From Desulfosporosinus sp. (GTDB lineage Bacteria > Bacillota > Desulfitobacteriia > Desulfitobacteriales > Desulfitobacteriaceae), in assembly GCA_003513495.1 (NCBI GenBank), contig DOPM01000058.1, forward strand, positions 1 to 64,000: a DNA stretch of 64,000 bases, written 5' to 3'. This document shows positions 37,922 through 46,713 of this stretch, piece after piece. The translations under genes were made by a program, and so were the position numbers. The notes beneath the pieces are model-generated. The model searched no databases and had not been told where the DNA came from. It saw only the letters and a program-made list of their open reading frames with translations. The first letter of the stretch is position 1. Each line of letters starts with the position of its first letter.

Positions 37922-37961
37922 AAATTAAAGCCTAAGTAGGTATTAAAGGGAGGCCATCAGT

Positions 37962-38069
37962 ATGTTTGGAGCAGGTGGAACTGGGTTTGGGGGCGCTGGC
38001 GTCGGCGCAGGAATTGCAATAGTTGTTGTAATCATCCTTTTGCTTATCGCAATGGGAATTGTATTCTAG
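37962..38069 (+). CDS. Tiny single-TM peptide, type A2 (YjcZ-like)
   Basis: A 35-residue peptide, MFGAGGTGFGGAGVGAG followed by the A-type TM tail (IVVVIILLLIAMGIVF). AAAGGGAGG precedes the ATG. No Cys. Confidence 0.75.
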   Translation: MFGAGGTGFGGAGVGAGIAIVVVIILLLIAMGIVF

Positions 38070-38115
38070 TTAGATTAGGTTAAGTAATTACAAAATACAA
38101 GAAGGAGGAGATACT

Positions 38116-38319
38116 ATGTACGGATTTGGTGGTTTAGGAGCAGTTAATGCATTTGGAGCAAATGCCTATGGAGCGGGTGCCTATGGAGCTGGACGTGGAT
38201 GTTATCCTGCAGTTTGTTGTCCAACAGTTGCCCCAGTCGCCCCAGTTGGAACTGGTGTAGGAGCAGGGATTATCGCTATTGCAATTTTGATCTTAATTGC
38301 CTTAGGCGTTATATTCTAA
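38116..38319 (+). CDS. Tiny single-TM peptide, type B2 (YjcZ-like)
   Basis: The longest member, 67 residues. The head has repeated NAYGAGAYGAG units and a Cys/Pro/Val block (CYPAVCCPTVAPVAPV) with three Cys residues, then the B-type tail IIAIAILILIALGVIF. AAGGAGGAG precedes the ATG. Confidence 0.8.
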   Translation: MYGFGGLGAVNAFGANAYGAGAYGAGRGCYPAVCCPTVAPVAPVGTGVGAGIIAIAILILIALGVIF

Positions 38320-38359
38320 ACGATTTAAAGTTAAAGCAGATAAAAGGGAGGTTATAAGT

Positions 38360-38473
38360 ATGTTCGGAGCCGGATTTGGAAACGGTGCAGGGGTTGGTAC
38401 AGGAGTCGGTGCAGGAATTGCAATAGTCGTTGTTATCATTCTTCTGCTTATCGCCATGGGAATCGTATTCTAG
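38360..38473 (+). CDS. Tiny single-TM peptide, type A3 (YjcZ-like)
   Basis: A 37-residue peptide, MFGAGFGNGAGVGTGVGAG and the A-type tail. It is closest to A2 in protein and DNA. AAAGGGAGGT precedes the ATG. Confidence 0.75.
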   Translation: MFGAGFGNGAGVGTGVGAGIAIVVVIILLLIAMGIVF

Positions 38474-38522
38474 ATTATTTCTGTAATGGTTGTGCTTAAA
38501 AGCGACCTTTGGAGGTGAGTTC

Positions 38523-38618
38523 ATGTACGGATATGGTACTGGTACTGCTGCTGGTGCTGGAATTATAGCTATTGCCGTTCTAATTCTAATTGCTTTAGGA
38601 GCTATCTTCTCGTTCTAA
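38523..38618 (+). CDS. Tiny single-TM peptide, type B3 (YjcZ-like)
   Basis: A 31-residue peptide, MYGYGTGTAAGAG then IIAIAVLILIALGAIFSF. It is the shortest and last B-type member and ends just before a strong hairpin. GGAGGTGA precedes the ATG. Confidence 0.75.
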   Translation: MYGYGTGTAAGAGIIAIAVLILIALGAIFSF

Positions 38619-38625
38619 GTCTTCA

Positions 38626-38660
38626 CAAACAAAGAACCCTCTAACGGGGTTCTTTGTTTG
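38626..38660 (+). terminator. Terminator of the tiny-gene array
   Basis: CAAACAAAGAACCC (38626-38639) and GGGTTCTTTGTTTG (38647-38660) form a perfect 14-bp stem with a 7-base loop, directly after the sixth gene. The following bases are only moderately T-rich. Confidence 0.7.
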
Positions 38661-38769
38661 TCTCTGAGCCTTTCTCGATACACATTACGTTAAAAACTAT
38701 AATGCTTTACTGTAATAGGTAAGACCCCACTAGTTTTTTATACCTTAATCTCGAGCTAATTGAGATAAT

Positions 38770-38801
38770 AAAAAAGCGCTAGTAAATAACAGCGCTTTTT
38801 T
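38770..38801. terminator. Bidirectional terminator between the opposing tiny-gene units
   Basis: AAAAAAGCGCT (38770-38780) and AGCGCTTTTTT (38791-38801) form an 11-bp stem with A and T arms. On the minus strand it would end the Trp-rich peptide transcript. Confidence 0.75.
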
Positions 38802-38877
38802 ATGGATGATAATTATAAGAAATTATTAAACTTGTGAAAGAGATCAGAGTAGTCCGAATTTTTGAAGTTGATAAGCC

Positions 38878-38967
38878 TTACCACCACCAACGGCGGAAGC
38901 CCCACCAAGGACCAAAACCGAAACCGAACCATGGGAAACCCCAACCCCATCGACGTCCCCACCACAT
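38878..38967 (-). CDS. 29-residue Trp/Gly/Phe/Arg-rich micropeptide
   Basis: On the minus strand ATG 38967 to TAA 38878 encodes 29 residues, of which 10 are Trp, 7 Gly, 5 Phe and 4 Arg. The sequence is nearly mirror-like, with WWGRRWGW at the start and WWGFRRWWW at the end. A full AAGGAGGT ribosome site sits 7 bases before the ATG (38975-38982), a sigma-K-like promoter lies upstream (39037-39064) and a terminator downstream (38770-38801), so this is a complete transcription unit. I know no family for it. A spore-coat, membrane-binding or antimicrobial-like role can be imagined; none is shown. Confidence 0.75.
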   Translation of the reverse strand: MWWGRRWGWGFPWFGFGFGPWWGFRRWWW

Positions 38968-39036
38968 AAAGAAAACCTCCTTCTAATTCTCGTTACTCAT
39001 TCGCTGAAAATCAGTAGCTTGATACTAGTGCTAATA

Positions 39037-39064
39037 TAAATTATGAATAAAATGGGAGATTAGT
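39037..39064 (-). promoter_or_regulatory. Sigma-K-like promoter of the Trp-rich micropeptide
   Basis: Read on the minus strand: AC (39064-39063), 17 bases, CATAATTTA (39045-39037). Spacing and boxes equal those of the array promoter at 37542-37569. Confidence 0.5.
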
Positions 39065-39209
39065 TACATTTAGGTAATAAATTCTAAATATATTGGAGAG
39101 GAGTCTTTAATGAAATTTGTATAACCAGCATCTCACTTAGTACTATAGATTAGATTGGTACTTACTGGGATATACTACTACGAACGTAGTGGTGGGGGAG
39201 AGAAGTTTC

Positions 39210-39656
39210 TTGGGATTCATACAACTTGTAATACTAGAGGGAGTTCTTCTTCTCTCTGCAGGAATGATTTTCTTTGGAGGGATTAGGGGAACGGTTGTGG
39301 CAATGGCCACTTTAAGTGGAGTTAACTACCTGACCCATGATGCAGCGCAGTTTTGGTATTGGGAAATCCCCCTCCTCGTTGGAGGATGCATCGGGATTTT
39401 GCTACTGTTTATTGTGGGTAAAATAGCCAACAAAAGTCAAATTGTGGGTGGGCTTGTGGGGGGATTGACCAGTTTAGTTTTTTTTGGTGCTTTTGTCACG
39501 CCGATTGTAGCTATTATCCTTTGGGCCTTGGTATTTGGCATGGGTATAATCCCCAAAAGCAAGAAAAGTAAAGTAATATGGGGCTTTGCACCAACAATTT
39601 TGCGGATGGCTATGGGGTTGGGATGGATCATCTACGGGAACCTCTTAACAATTTAG
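39210..39656 (+). CDS. Small polytopic membrane protein of unknown function
   Basis: About 148 residues with four predicted TM segments (for example LVILEGVLLLSAGMIFF and LVGGCIGILLLFIVGKI) and a GGLVGG glycine patch. I do not recognise a family. TTG 39210 after GGGGGAGAGA is preferred; GTG 39189 is the longest frame start but lacks a ribosome site. Confidence 0.55.
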   Translation: MGFIQLVILEGVLLLSAGMIFFGGIRGTVVAMATLSGVNYLTHDAAQFWYWEIPLLVGGCIGILLLFIVGKIANKSQIVGGLVGGLTSLVFFGAFVTPIVAIILWALVFGMGIIPKSKKSKVIWGFAPTILRMAMGLGWIIYGNLLTI

Positions 39657-39754
39657 CTCTAAACTCACCTAGAGCATAAGGATGATGCTCGAGTATGCTA
39701 TAACAAAAACCTTGCTATTAAGTGGAATATTTGATATCTTATACATAAACTTAT

Positions 39755-39840
39755 TAGTGTCAGGCAACTAGCTGGGCTTCGACATTGAAGCAGCGGAGGA
39801 AATCTGCGGGACTACCTTTTTGTAAGGGGTCCTATTTTTA
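39755..39840 (+). promoter_or_regulatory. NiCo riboswitch with terminator platform
   Basis: The leader of the CDF gene carries the NiCo (czcD) aptamer hallmarks: CAGGCAAC (39761-39768), then GGGCTTC with its partner GAAGC, then CGGAG-loop-TCTGCGGGACTA, matching the four-way junction of known NiCo RNAs. TAGT (39755-39758) and ACTA (39811-39814) can close helix P1. GGGACTACC pairs onward with AAGGGGTCC before ATTTTT, an intrinsic terminator that metal binding would prevent. Co(II) or Ni(II) should therefore turn on the exporter. Confidence 0.8.
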
Positions 39841-39890
39841 TGTACCTTAAGCTTTAACCCAAACAAAATGGGTATTAGGAGAGTGAAGTC

Positions 39891-40874
39891 GTGGATGAGA
39901 AAACACAGGTCGCCTCATTATCTGTCGCTTCGAACATTTTATTAACCGTAACTAAAGTTGCGGTTGGATTACTCAGTGGTTCCGTGAGTATCTTATCTGA
40001 AGGAATTCATTCAGGTATCGATTTGGTAGCTGCCTTTATTGCGCTTTTTGCAGTGAAAAGGTCAGGTAAACCTGCAGATTCCTGTCACGCCTATGGACAT
40101 GGAAAGATAGAGAATGTTTCTGGTACCATCGAGGCTGCATTAATATTTGTTGCTGCCCTGATGATTATCATTGAATCGATTCAGAAGATCCAAGAAATTA
40201 TACTCGGTCACGGAGGACATGTCTCGGATCTAGGCTTAGGACTAGGCATGCTTATCATGGGAATATCAGCGATCCTGAATATGATTGTATCTACACGACT
40301 TATGAAGGTTGCGAAACGAACTGATTCTGTGGCCCTAGAAGCGGATGCTTTGCATTTGCGAACAGATGTATATACCTCTGGCGGTGTTTTTGTAGGGTTA
40401 CTGATGATAAAGATTACTGGTTGGACAATAATAGATCCCATCATAGCCCTCGGTGTCGCGTTCATGATCATAAGGGCAGCCATTGATTTGACAAAGAAAG
40501 CTTTTGCGCCCCTTGTGGATGTCAGTTTGCCCGATGAGGAACGTAAGATTATCGCCGAAGTTCTTCAGCTCTATGCTGATGAATTTGTTGAATTTCATAA
40601 GCTCCGGACTCGAAAGGCCGGACCGGAAAGACATGTCGATTTACATCTGGTTGTTGCTAAGTACACTCCAATTGTTGACGTTCACGAACTATGTGACAGG
40701 ATTGAAGAGGAAATCAGTCAGAAATTGTCAGTAACCTTTGTTTTAATTCATGCAGAACCTTGCAGCAGCAGGGATGTGGCATGTCCTGTTGAGGACGGAC
40801 TAGCTTCCTCTTGTCAGCGATGCCGTTTACATAACTCAGAGATTAGAAATCAGAAACCGGGTGTCAATGAGTAG
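39891..40874 (+). CDS. Cation diffusion facilitator (Co/Ni-type efflux)
   Basis: A 327-residue CDF transporter that exports divalent metal ions by proton exchange. The first TM region has EGIHSGIDLVAAF (D-containing metal site), and the later one has EADALHLRTDVYTSGGV (the H/D site). The cytoplasmic C-terminal domain ends with an unusual Cys-rich tail (HAEPCSSRDVACP and SSCQRCRLHNS) that could add a metal-sensing site. GTG 39891 follows AGGAGAG. The NiCo riboswitch upstream makes cobalt/nickel the likely cargo. Confidence 0.9.
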   Translation: MDEKTQVASLSVASNILLTVTKVAVGLLSGSVSILSEGIHSGIDLVAAFIALFAVKRSGKPADSCHAYGHGKIENVSGTIEAALIFVAALMIIIESIQKIQEIILGHGGHVSDLGLGLGMLIMGISAILNMIVSTRLMKVAKRTDSVALEADALHLRTDVYTSGGVFVGLLMIKITGWTIIDPIIALGVAFMIIRAAIDLTKKAFAPLVDVSLPDEERKIIAEVLQLYADEFVEFHKLRTRKAGPERHVDLHLVVAKYTPIVDVHELCDRIEEEISQKLSVTFVLIHAEPCSSRDVACPVEDGLASSCQRCRLHNSEIRNQKPGVNE

Positions 40875-40917
40875 CAATACCAGCGTGTACAATATGAAAG
40901 TCTGGGGGAATATATTT

Positions 40918-43293
40918 GTGAAACGCATATGGTCGGTACAGCATCCTTCCGGACAAAGGGCGGAAACATTGAGCAGAGCTTTAGGGATTTCTCCTGTCGT
41001 CTCTGAAATATTGGTTCAAAGAGGCTTGAACCAGCCTGAAAAGGCTATTGAATTTTTGCGGCCATCTCTCTTGAATCTAAACTCACCATTTTTGTTTTGT
41101 GATATGTTAAAAACAGTCGAGCGCTTGTCTTTAGCCTTAAAGCGTAAAGAAAAGGTACTTATCTATGGCGACTACGACGTAGACGGTGTTACCAGTACTA
41201 CCTTATTATATAAAGTTCTTATTGATCTGGGTTTACAGGCTGTAGCCTATATTCCTCATCGCCAAGACGAGGGTTATGGGCTCCATTCTGAGGCCATTGA
41301 ACGTGCTGCTAAGGCAGGTGTAAGAGTGCTTATTACCGTTGACTGTGGGATCACTGCGGTCTCGGAAGTGGAACTGGCAAAGTCGTTAAATATTGACATC
41401 ATTATTACAGATCATCATGAACCACTTGAAATTCTTCCGGAGGCTTTTGCAATTATAAATCCTAAGCTTGAGCATTCAGGATATCCGTTCCGGGATTTAG
41501 CAGGGGTTGGAGTAGCGTTTAAACTAGCTCAAGCCTTATTGCAAACCTTAGGAAATAATGAAGTTGGGATACATACTGAAATGGAATTTTTGGATTTAGT
41601 GGCTTTAGGGTCCATAGCAGATCTAGTTCCTTTGGTAGGGGAAAACCGAGTCCTAGTCCATCATGGTCTACGTCAAATGGAAGCAACCACTCACCCAGGA
41701 TTAGATGCTCTTCTTGAGGAGTGCGGCTTAAAAAATAAATCCCTTAAAGCAGGTCAAATTGGTTTTATGGTGGCGCCTAGAATTAACGCAGCTGGACGAA
41801 TGGATAGTGCCCGGGCGGGTCTGGAACTTCTACTAACGGAAGATCCAGAGCGTGCCAATGAGCTGGCCCGTCAATTAACTCGGGAAAACCAGTCTCGTCA
41901 GGAAACTGAGAAGGAAATCCTGGCGGAAGCGATTGCTCTATTGGAGCAGGAACCTCTACCGAGAGTTATTGTCCTTTCAGCAAACCATTGGCACCATGGG
42001 GTAATAGGAATTGTGGCGTCCCGTTTAGTAGAACGTTATTATCGTCCGGTTTTTATGATTGCTGAGGATGGAGACGAAGCGAGGGGTTCAGCTCGTGGAA
42101 TTCCAGGTTACCCTGTGCTGGAACAGTTGAGCACTCAAGCTGCTATATTGACAAAGTTTGGGGGGCATAAGCAAGCGGCAGGATTCTCTCTCCTAACAGA
42201 GAATATTGGGAAGCTTAGAGAAGGTCTTAATCAACAAGCTTTAGCTTTCAAAGAAAGTATGTTTCAAGAAGTCTTAAGAATTGACTGTCAAGTGACTCTT
42301 GACGCTGTTTCGGGGGAACTGCTCCGTCAACTGGAACAAATAGCTCCCTTTGGGTTTGGAAACCCGGGGCCGACTCTGGCCTGTAAAGGAATTCCCGTGC
42401 ATTCAGTCAGTGCAGTTGGCAAAGAGCAGAATCATCTTAAATTCCGTTTTGGCTCTCAAGGTGAGCAAGAAGGAATTGCCTTTAGGCTCGGAGAACGTTT
42501 AGAAGAGCTCAAAGGAAGCCAAACAATCGATGCAGCCTTTGTCCTGGATTGGAATACCTATCGAGGGCGAGACGAAGTGCAATTAATGATTAAAGATATC
42601 CAGACTGTGGCAAACTGGCTAAAACAAACAATTCAAGACGATGACAGTAGAACGGTTTGTAAGGAAATTGCAGCGACACAGCAAGAACCCGAGATAGATT
42701 GGCTGGATTGGCGTAATTTGCCTCGAGAGCAGTGGCCCCTAGATGATTATGAACAATTATGGATTTGGGACAACACTGGAAGCGAACCAATCCTGCGAGT
42801 TGGGAATGATGAACGCTTAAATCAAGTTAGGGATAACAAACCAGGAAAGGATCTCGGTCTGATACTCGGAGTACCCCTTACGGACGAGGATTTCAAGGAA
42901 GGAGTCGAAAAATTGCGGAGGTTAGGAATTTTTCGTATTGCTCTGGCAGGATTTCAACTCCCTCTTGAGGAAATGGTTCATCAGCGTTGTTTTTTTATAT
43001 CTCGCGAAAAACTTGTGCAGTTTTATCGTGATTTGCTTGCTGAATCCAAGAAAGCTAATCCTTTTCATTGGGTTGCTGACCTTAAATTACAAGGGAGAGA
43101 GAAAACTGCTTTAAAGATATTTGAAGAGTTGGGGCTTATCCGTTGCTTGGGGGGAACGGATAAGGTTGTTCTAGAATGGATTCCAGCTCAGAAAAAACTA
43201 GAGCTTGACTCCTCTCTACGCTATCGTTTGGCGAGAGTACGCTTTGAGAAGACAATTGAATTTCAACGTCAGCTGATAGAAGCATCATTCTAA
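40918..43293 (+). CDS. recJ: Single-stranded-DNA exonuclease RecJ
   Basis: About 791 residues, the long Gram-positive RecJ form. DHH-family motifs are YGDYDVDGVTST and ITDHHEPLE, followed by GVAFKLAQAL, the DHHA1 region (APRINAAGRMDSA and GGHKQAAGF) and an OB-fold plus C-terminal extension. The frame is open from 40861, but GTG 40918 after TGGGGGAA gives the usual N-terminus; the earlier start would overlap the CDF gene. Confidence 0.92.
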   Translation: MKRIWSVQHPSGQRAETLSRALGISPVVSEILVQRGLNQPEKAIEFLRPSLLNLNSPFLFCDMLKTVERLSLALKRKEKVLIYGDYDVDGVTSTTLLYKVLIDLGLQAVAYIPHRQDEGYGLHSEAIERAAKAGVRVLITVDCGITAVSEVELAKSLNIDIIITDHHEPLEILPEAFAIINPKLEHSGYPFRDLAGVGVAFKLAQALLQTLGNNEVGIHTEMEFLDLVALGSIADLVPLVGENRVLVHHGLRQMEATTHPGLDALLEECGLKNKSLKAGQIGFMVAPRINAAGRMDSARAGLELLLTEDPERANELARQLTRENQSRQETEKEILAEAIALLEQEPLPRVIVLSANHWHHGVIGIVASRLVERYYRPVFMIAEDGDEARGSARGIPGYPVLEQLSTQAAILTKFGGHKQAAGFSLLTENIGKLREGLNQQALAFKESMFQEVLRIDCQVTLDAVSGELLRQLEQIAPFGFGNPGPTLACKGIPVHSVSAVGKEQNHLKFRFGSQGEQEGIAFRLGERLEELKGSQTIDAAFVLDWNTYRGRDEVQLMIKDIQTVANWLKQTIQDDDSRTVCKEIAATQQEPEIDWLDWRNLPREQWPLDDYEQLWIWDNTGSEPILRVGNDERLNQVRDNKPGKDLGLILGVPLTDEDFKEGVEKLRRLGIFRIALAGFQLPLEEMVHQRCFFISREKLVQFYRDLLAESKKANPFHWVADLKLQGREKTALKIFEELGLIRCLGGTDKVVLEWIPAQKKLELDSSLRYRLARVRFEKTIEFQRQLIEASF

Positions 43294-43330
43294 TCGAATC
43301 GTTTTGACTCAGCTATAAAGATTATTCTAT

Positions 43331-43404
43331 CATCCCTGAGCGGCAGCGAAGGATCTAGATCCTTCAGTCGTCCCTCATTCAGGATGACATAGTACTTGAG
43401 TTGC
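43331..43404. repeat. Dispersed palindromic repeat, family R1, copy B
   Basis: CATCCCTGAGCGGCAGCG, the AAGGATCTAGATCCTT palindrome, TTCAGGATGACATAG and ACTTGAGTTGC follow the same order as copy A at 30984. It fills the gap between recJ and apt. Confidence 0.75.
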
Positions 43405-43465
43405 TTTCATAGCAAGACTAATAGTTCTACTGTATTTGCTCTAAAAGAAAGGCGGCAGAATAATC

Positions 43466-43978
43466 ATGGATTTGAGAGATCATATTCGCGTAATTTCTGA
43501 TTTCCCTAAGGCAGGGATTTCGTATAAGGATATTACGACGTTGCTTAAAAACGGTGAAATTTATCAGGCTGCAATTAATGACTTAGTCGAAAGAATAAAG
43601 CCCTGGAAGCCTGACGTGATTGTCGGTCCCGAAGCGCGAGGCTTCTTATTCGGTGCTCCAGTGGCCTATGCCTTAGGCAAGGGCTTTGTTCCAGTTCGCA
43701 AGCCTGGTAAATTGCCTGCCAAAACCATTGTAGAAACCTATGCCTTAGAATATGGATTTGATTCATTAGAAGTCCATGCGGATGCTATCCAACCTGGCGA
43801 ACGAATCGTGATTGTCGATGACCTGTTAGCGACAGGTGGAACAACCCTTGCGACGGCAAACTTAATGAAGAAGATTGGGGCAGACGTCGTTGGGATGGGC
43901 TTTCTAATAGAACTGACGTTCTTAAATGGACGGGAGAAGCTGAAGGATTATCCTGTTTTTTCTTTGGTGGAGTATTAG
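43466..43978 (+). CDS. apt: Adenine phosphoribosyltransferase
   Basis: A 170-residue salvage enzyme that makes AMP from adenine and PRPP. It has [10 protein letters not shown] near the start, [14 protein letters not shown], and the PRPP loop [13 protein letters not shown]. Length is standard. It lies between recJ and relA, a common Firmicutes order. Confidence 0.94.
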   Translation: MDLRDHIRVISDFPKAGISYKDITTLLKNGEIYQAAINDLVERIKPWKPDVIVGPEARGFLFGAPVAYALGKGFVPVRKPGKLPAKTIVETYALEYGFDSLEVHADAIQPGERIVIVDDLLATGGTTLATANLMKKIGADVVGMGFLIELTFLNGREKLKDYPVFSLVEY

Positions 43979-44008
43979 AGTTCATTGGCGAATGAGAGGA
44001 GTTTACCC

Positions 44009-46258
44009 ATGTCCTTCGCGGAATTGCTGGTAAAAATGAAAAAAAAATCTCCACAAGCGCGTCTAGCTATTGTGGACAAGGCCTATCAGTTTGCTGAAGC
44101 GGCTCATAGGAACCAACTTCGCATCTCCGGGGAAGATTATATTTTACATCCTCTGGAAGTTGCCCAGATTTTGGTTGAACTGGAGATGGATGAAGCAACC
44201 ATTGCCGCAGCCTTGCTTCATGATGTAGTGGAAGATACGGCATTTACCCTTTCAGATATCGAGAAGGTATTTGGATCAGAAATTGCGCTGCTTGTTGATG
44301 GTGTGACTAAACTTGGCCGAATTGAATATAAGAGCAAGGTGGAGCAACAAGTCGAAAATTTGCGCAAGATGTTTTTAGCCATGGCCAAAGACATCCGCGT
44401 TATACTTATTAAGCTAGCTGATCGCCTTCATAATATGAGAACCCTAAGATATCATTCGCCTGAAAAACAGAAAGAAATTGCCCAAGAAACCCTGGAGATT
44501 TTCGCTCCGTTAGCCAATCGATTGGGGATTTTTCGGATTAAATGGGAACTGGAAGATCTTTCCTTTCGATACTTGAAACCGCAAGAATACTATGACCTAG
44601 TTGAAGGAATTGCCCTTAAACGGAGAGAACGAGAGGCTTATATTAACGAAGTTATAGTACAAATGCGGGAACGATTAGATGAAGTAGAAATTTATGCGGA
44701 CATTGCAGGGCGTCCAAAACATTTTTATAGTATCTACCGAAAAATGACCACTCAGAATAAAGAACTCAGCGAAATTTACGACTTGATGGCTATACGCGTG
44801 ATTGTTGACTCCGTCAACGATTGTTATGGTGCTTTGGGAATCATTCATACTATGTGGAAGCCTATACCGGGCCGTTTTAAAGACTATATTGCCATGCCAA
44901 AACCCAATATGTATCAGTCTCTCCATACGACCCTGATTGGGCTCCATGGAGAACCCTTTGAAATCCAAATCCGAACCTGTGAGATGCATCGTACCTCCGA
45001 ATATGGGATTGCTGCACACTGGAAGTACAAGGAAGGCAGCAACAAAGAATGTGGTAACAAGTCAACAAACAATAAAGATTGCGGTAACAAAACGGCGAGC
45101 GTAAACTTTGATCAAAAGCTCTCTTGGCTGCGTCAACTGCTGGAATGGCAGCATGATTCCCGAGATGCCGGAGAATTTATGGAGTCGCTCAAAATTGATT
45201 TATTTGCCGATACCGTATTTGTATTTACCCCTAAGGGAGATGTGGTGGAACTTCCAGCAGGTTCTTGTCCAGTTGATTTTGCTTATCGCGTTCATACTGA
45301 TGTTGGGCATCGTTGTATAGGCGCTAAAATTAACGGCAGGATTGTTCCTCTTGAGACAAAGTTAAACAACGGGGATATTCTCGAAATACTGACCTCGAAG
45401 CCGAAGCAAGGGGGTGGGCCAAGCCGAGATTGGTTATCCTTTGTTAAAACCTCACAAGCCAAGAATCGGATTCGTCAATGGTTTAAGAAAGAGCAGAGAG
45501 AAGAAAATATCATTCGCGGGCGTGAAAGTTTGGAACGTGAGGTCCGCAAGCTGGGGCTTGATCCCCTCGATGTTCTTAAACCAGAAAGCCTCATGGCGAT
45601 TGGGAAGACCCAAAACTTTGTAGGCTTAGATGATTTGTACGCTTCCATAGGAGACGGTGTACTTACGACAAACAAGGTGCTAATGCGCCTTCGTGAAGAT
45701 CTGACGAAAGAAGAACGAGAAAGAGTACAGCTCGAATCCCTCCAACAGGGAGAGGGCAAGCCCCCAACTCAGACATCCTATGGCAAAGCCTCACATGGGG
45801 TGAGGGTTAAAGGTGTGGATAACGTCTTAATTCGTTTTGCACAGTGTTGTAATCCTCTACCGGGAGATTCAATTATGGGTTACATTACGCGAGGACGAGG
45901 GGTTTCCATTCATCGTGGTGATTGCAGTAATGTACTGAGTCATTCTCAAGACGAGAGTGACCGAATCGTGGAAGTTATGTGGGCGGAACAAGTAGATTCT
46001 ACCTATCCCGTCGATATTCAAATTTATGGGAGAGATAAACCGCGTTTGGTCACGGAGGTTATGAATACAGTTTTAGATACTCGTACACATATTCTGGGTA
46101 TTAATGCTCGTGTAGGTAAAGGGGATATTGCGCATATCCAATTGCGCATTGAAATTAGAAACGTGGAGCACCTAAAGATGGTCATGCATAAAATTCGTAA
46201 GGTCAAAGACATCACAGAGGTAAAGCGAATCCACTCAGGGGGAAGCGAAGATGCGTAG
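44009..46258 (+). CDS. relA: Bifunctional (p)ppGpp synthetase/hydrolase (Rel)
   Basis: About 749 residues controlling the stringent response. Domains in order: HD hydrolase ([29 protein letters not shown]), synthetase ([23 protein letters not shown]), TGS ([26 protein letters not shown]), zinc-finger/helical region ([23 protein letters not shown]) and ACT. An Asn/Lys/Cys-rich insertion (about residues 342-361, encoded near 45031-45095) sits between synthetase and TGS. ATG 44009 after GAGAGGAG is preferred to TTG 43985. Confidence 0.93.
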   Translation: MSFAELLVKMKKKSPQARLAIVDKAYQFAEAAHRNQLRISGEDYILHPLEVAQILVELEMDEATIAAALLHDVVEDTAFTLSDIEKVFGSEIALLVDGVTKLGRIEYKSKVEQQVENLRKMFLAMAKDIRVILIKLADRLHNMRTLRYHSPEKQKEIAQETLEIFAPLANRLGIFRIKWELEDLSFRYLKPQEYYDLVEGIALKRREREAYINEVIVQMRERLDEVEIYADIAGRPKHFYSIYRKMTTQNKELSEIYDLMAIRVIVDSVNDCYGALGIIHTMWKPIPGRFKDYIAMPKPNMYQSLHTTLIGLHGEPFEIQIRTCEMHRTSEYGIAAHWKYKEGSNKECGNKSTNNKDCGNKTASVNFDQKLSWLRQLLEWQHDSRDAGEFMESLKIDLFADTVFVFTPKGDVVELPAGSCPVDFAYRVHTDVGHRCIGAKINGRIVPLETKLNNGDILEILTSKPKQGGGPSRDWLSFVKTSQAKNRIRQWFKKEQREENIIRGRESLEREVRKLGLDPLDVLKPESLMAIGKTQNFVGLDDLYASIGDGVLTTNKVLMRLREDLTKEERERVQLESLQQGEGKPPTQTSYGKASHGVRVKGVDNVLIRFAQCCNPLPGDSIMGYITRGRGVSIHRGDCSNVLSHSQDESDRIVEVMWAEQVDSTYPVDIQIYGRDKPRLVTEVMNTVLDTRTHILGINARVGKGDIAHIQLRIEIRNVEHLKMVMHKIRKVKDITEVKRIHSGGSEDA

Positions 46259-46700
46259 TGTTGTTCAGCGTGTTAAACGCGCCTCAGTGACCGTCAATGA
46301 GGAAAAAGTGGGAACCATCTCTGCAGGACTTTTGGTTTTGTTGGCAGTGGGACAGGAGGATGGAGCGGAAGACATAAGCTGGATGATTGATAAAATCGTC
46401 GGTTTGCGGATTTTTGAAGACGAGGAAGCAAAAATGAACCGCTCCGTACTAGATGTTGGAGGAGAAATCCTTTTAGTTTCTCAATTTACCCTCTATGGTG
46501 ATTGCCGTAAAGGTAAGCGTCCAAGCTTTTCTACCGCGGCCCCACCTGAACGGGCTAAAGCCCTATTTGATCAGAGCGTCGAGGGAATTCGCAGTCGTGG
46601 AATCAAGGTAGAGACAGGTGTCTTCCAAGCAGAAATGGACGTTGAGCTAGTTAATGATGGACCAGTGACTATACTTTTAGACAGTAAAAAGACATTTTAG
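46251..46700 (+). CDS. dtd: D-aminoacyl-tRNA deacylase
   Basis: A 149-residue proofreading enzyme that removes D-amino acids from tRNA. It begins [15 protein letters not shown] and has [20 protein letters not shown] and the cis-Gly-Pro [11 protein letters not shown]. It overlaps relA by 8 bases. Confidence 0.95.
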   Translation: MRSVVQRVKRASVTVNEEKVGTISAGLLVLLAVGQEDGAEDISWMIDKIVGLRIFEDEEAKMNRSVLDVGGEILLVSQFTLYGDCRKGKRPSFSTAAPPERAKALFDQSVEGIRSRGIKVETGVFQAEMDVELVNDGPVTILLDSKKTF

Positions 46701-46713
46701 GGAGGGATTTTTC

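Noticed and set aside
38309..38524. Minus-strand 71-codon frame under the Gly-rich array
   Set aside because: It is an antisense shadow of two tiny genes that have good ribosome sites on the plus strand.
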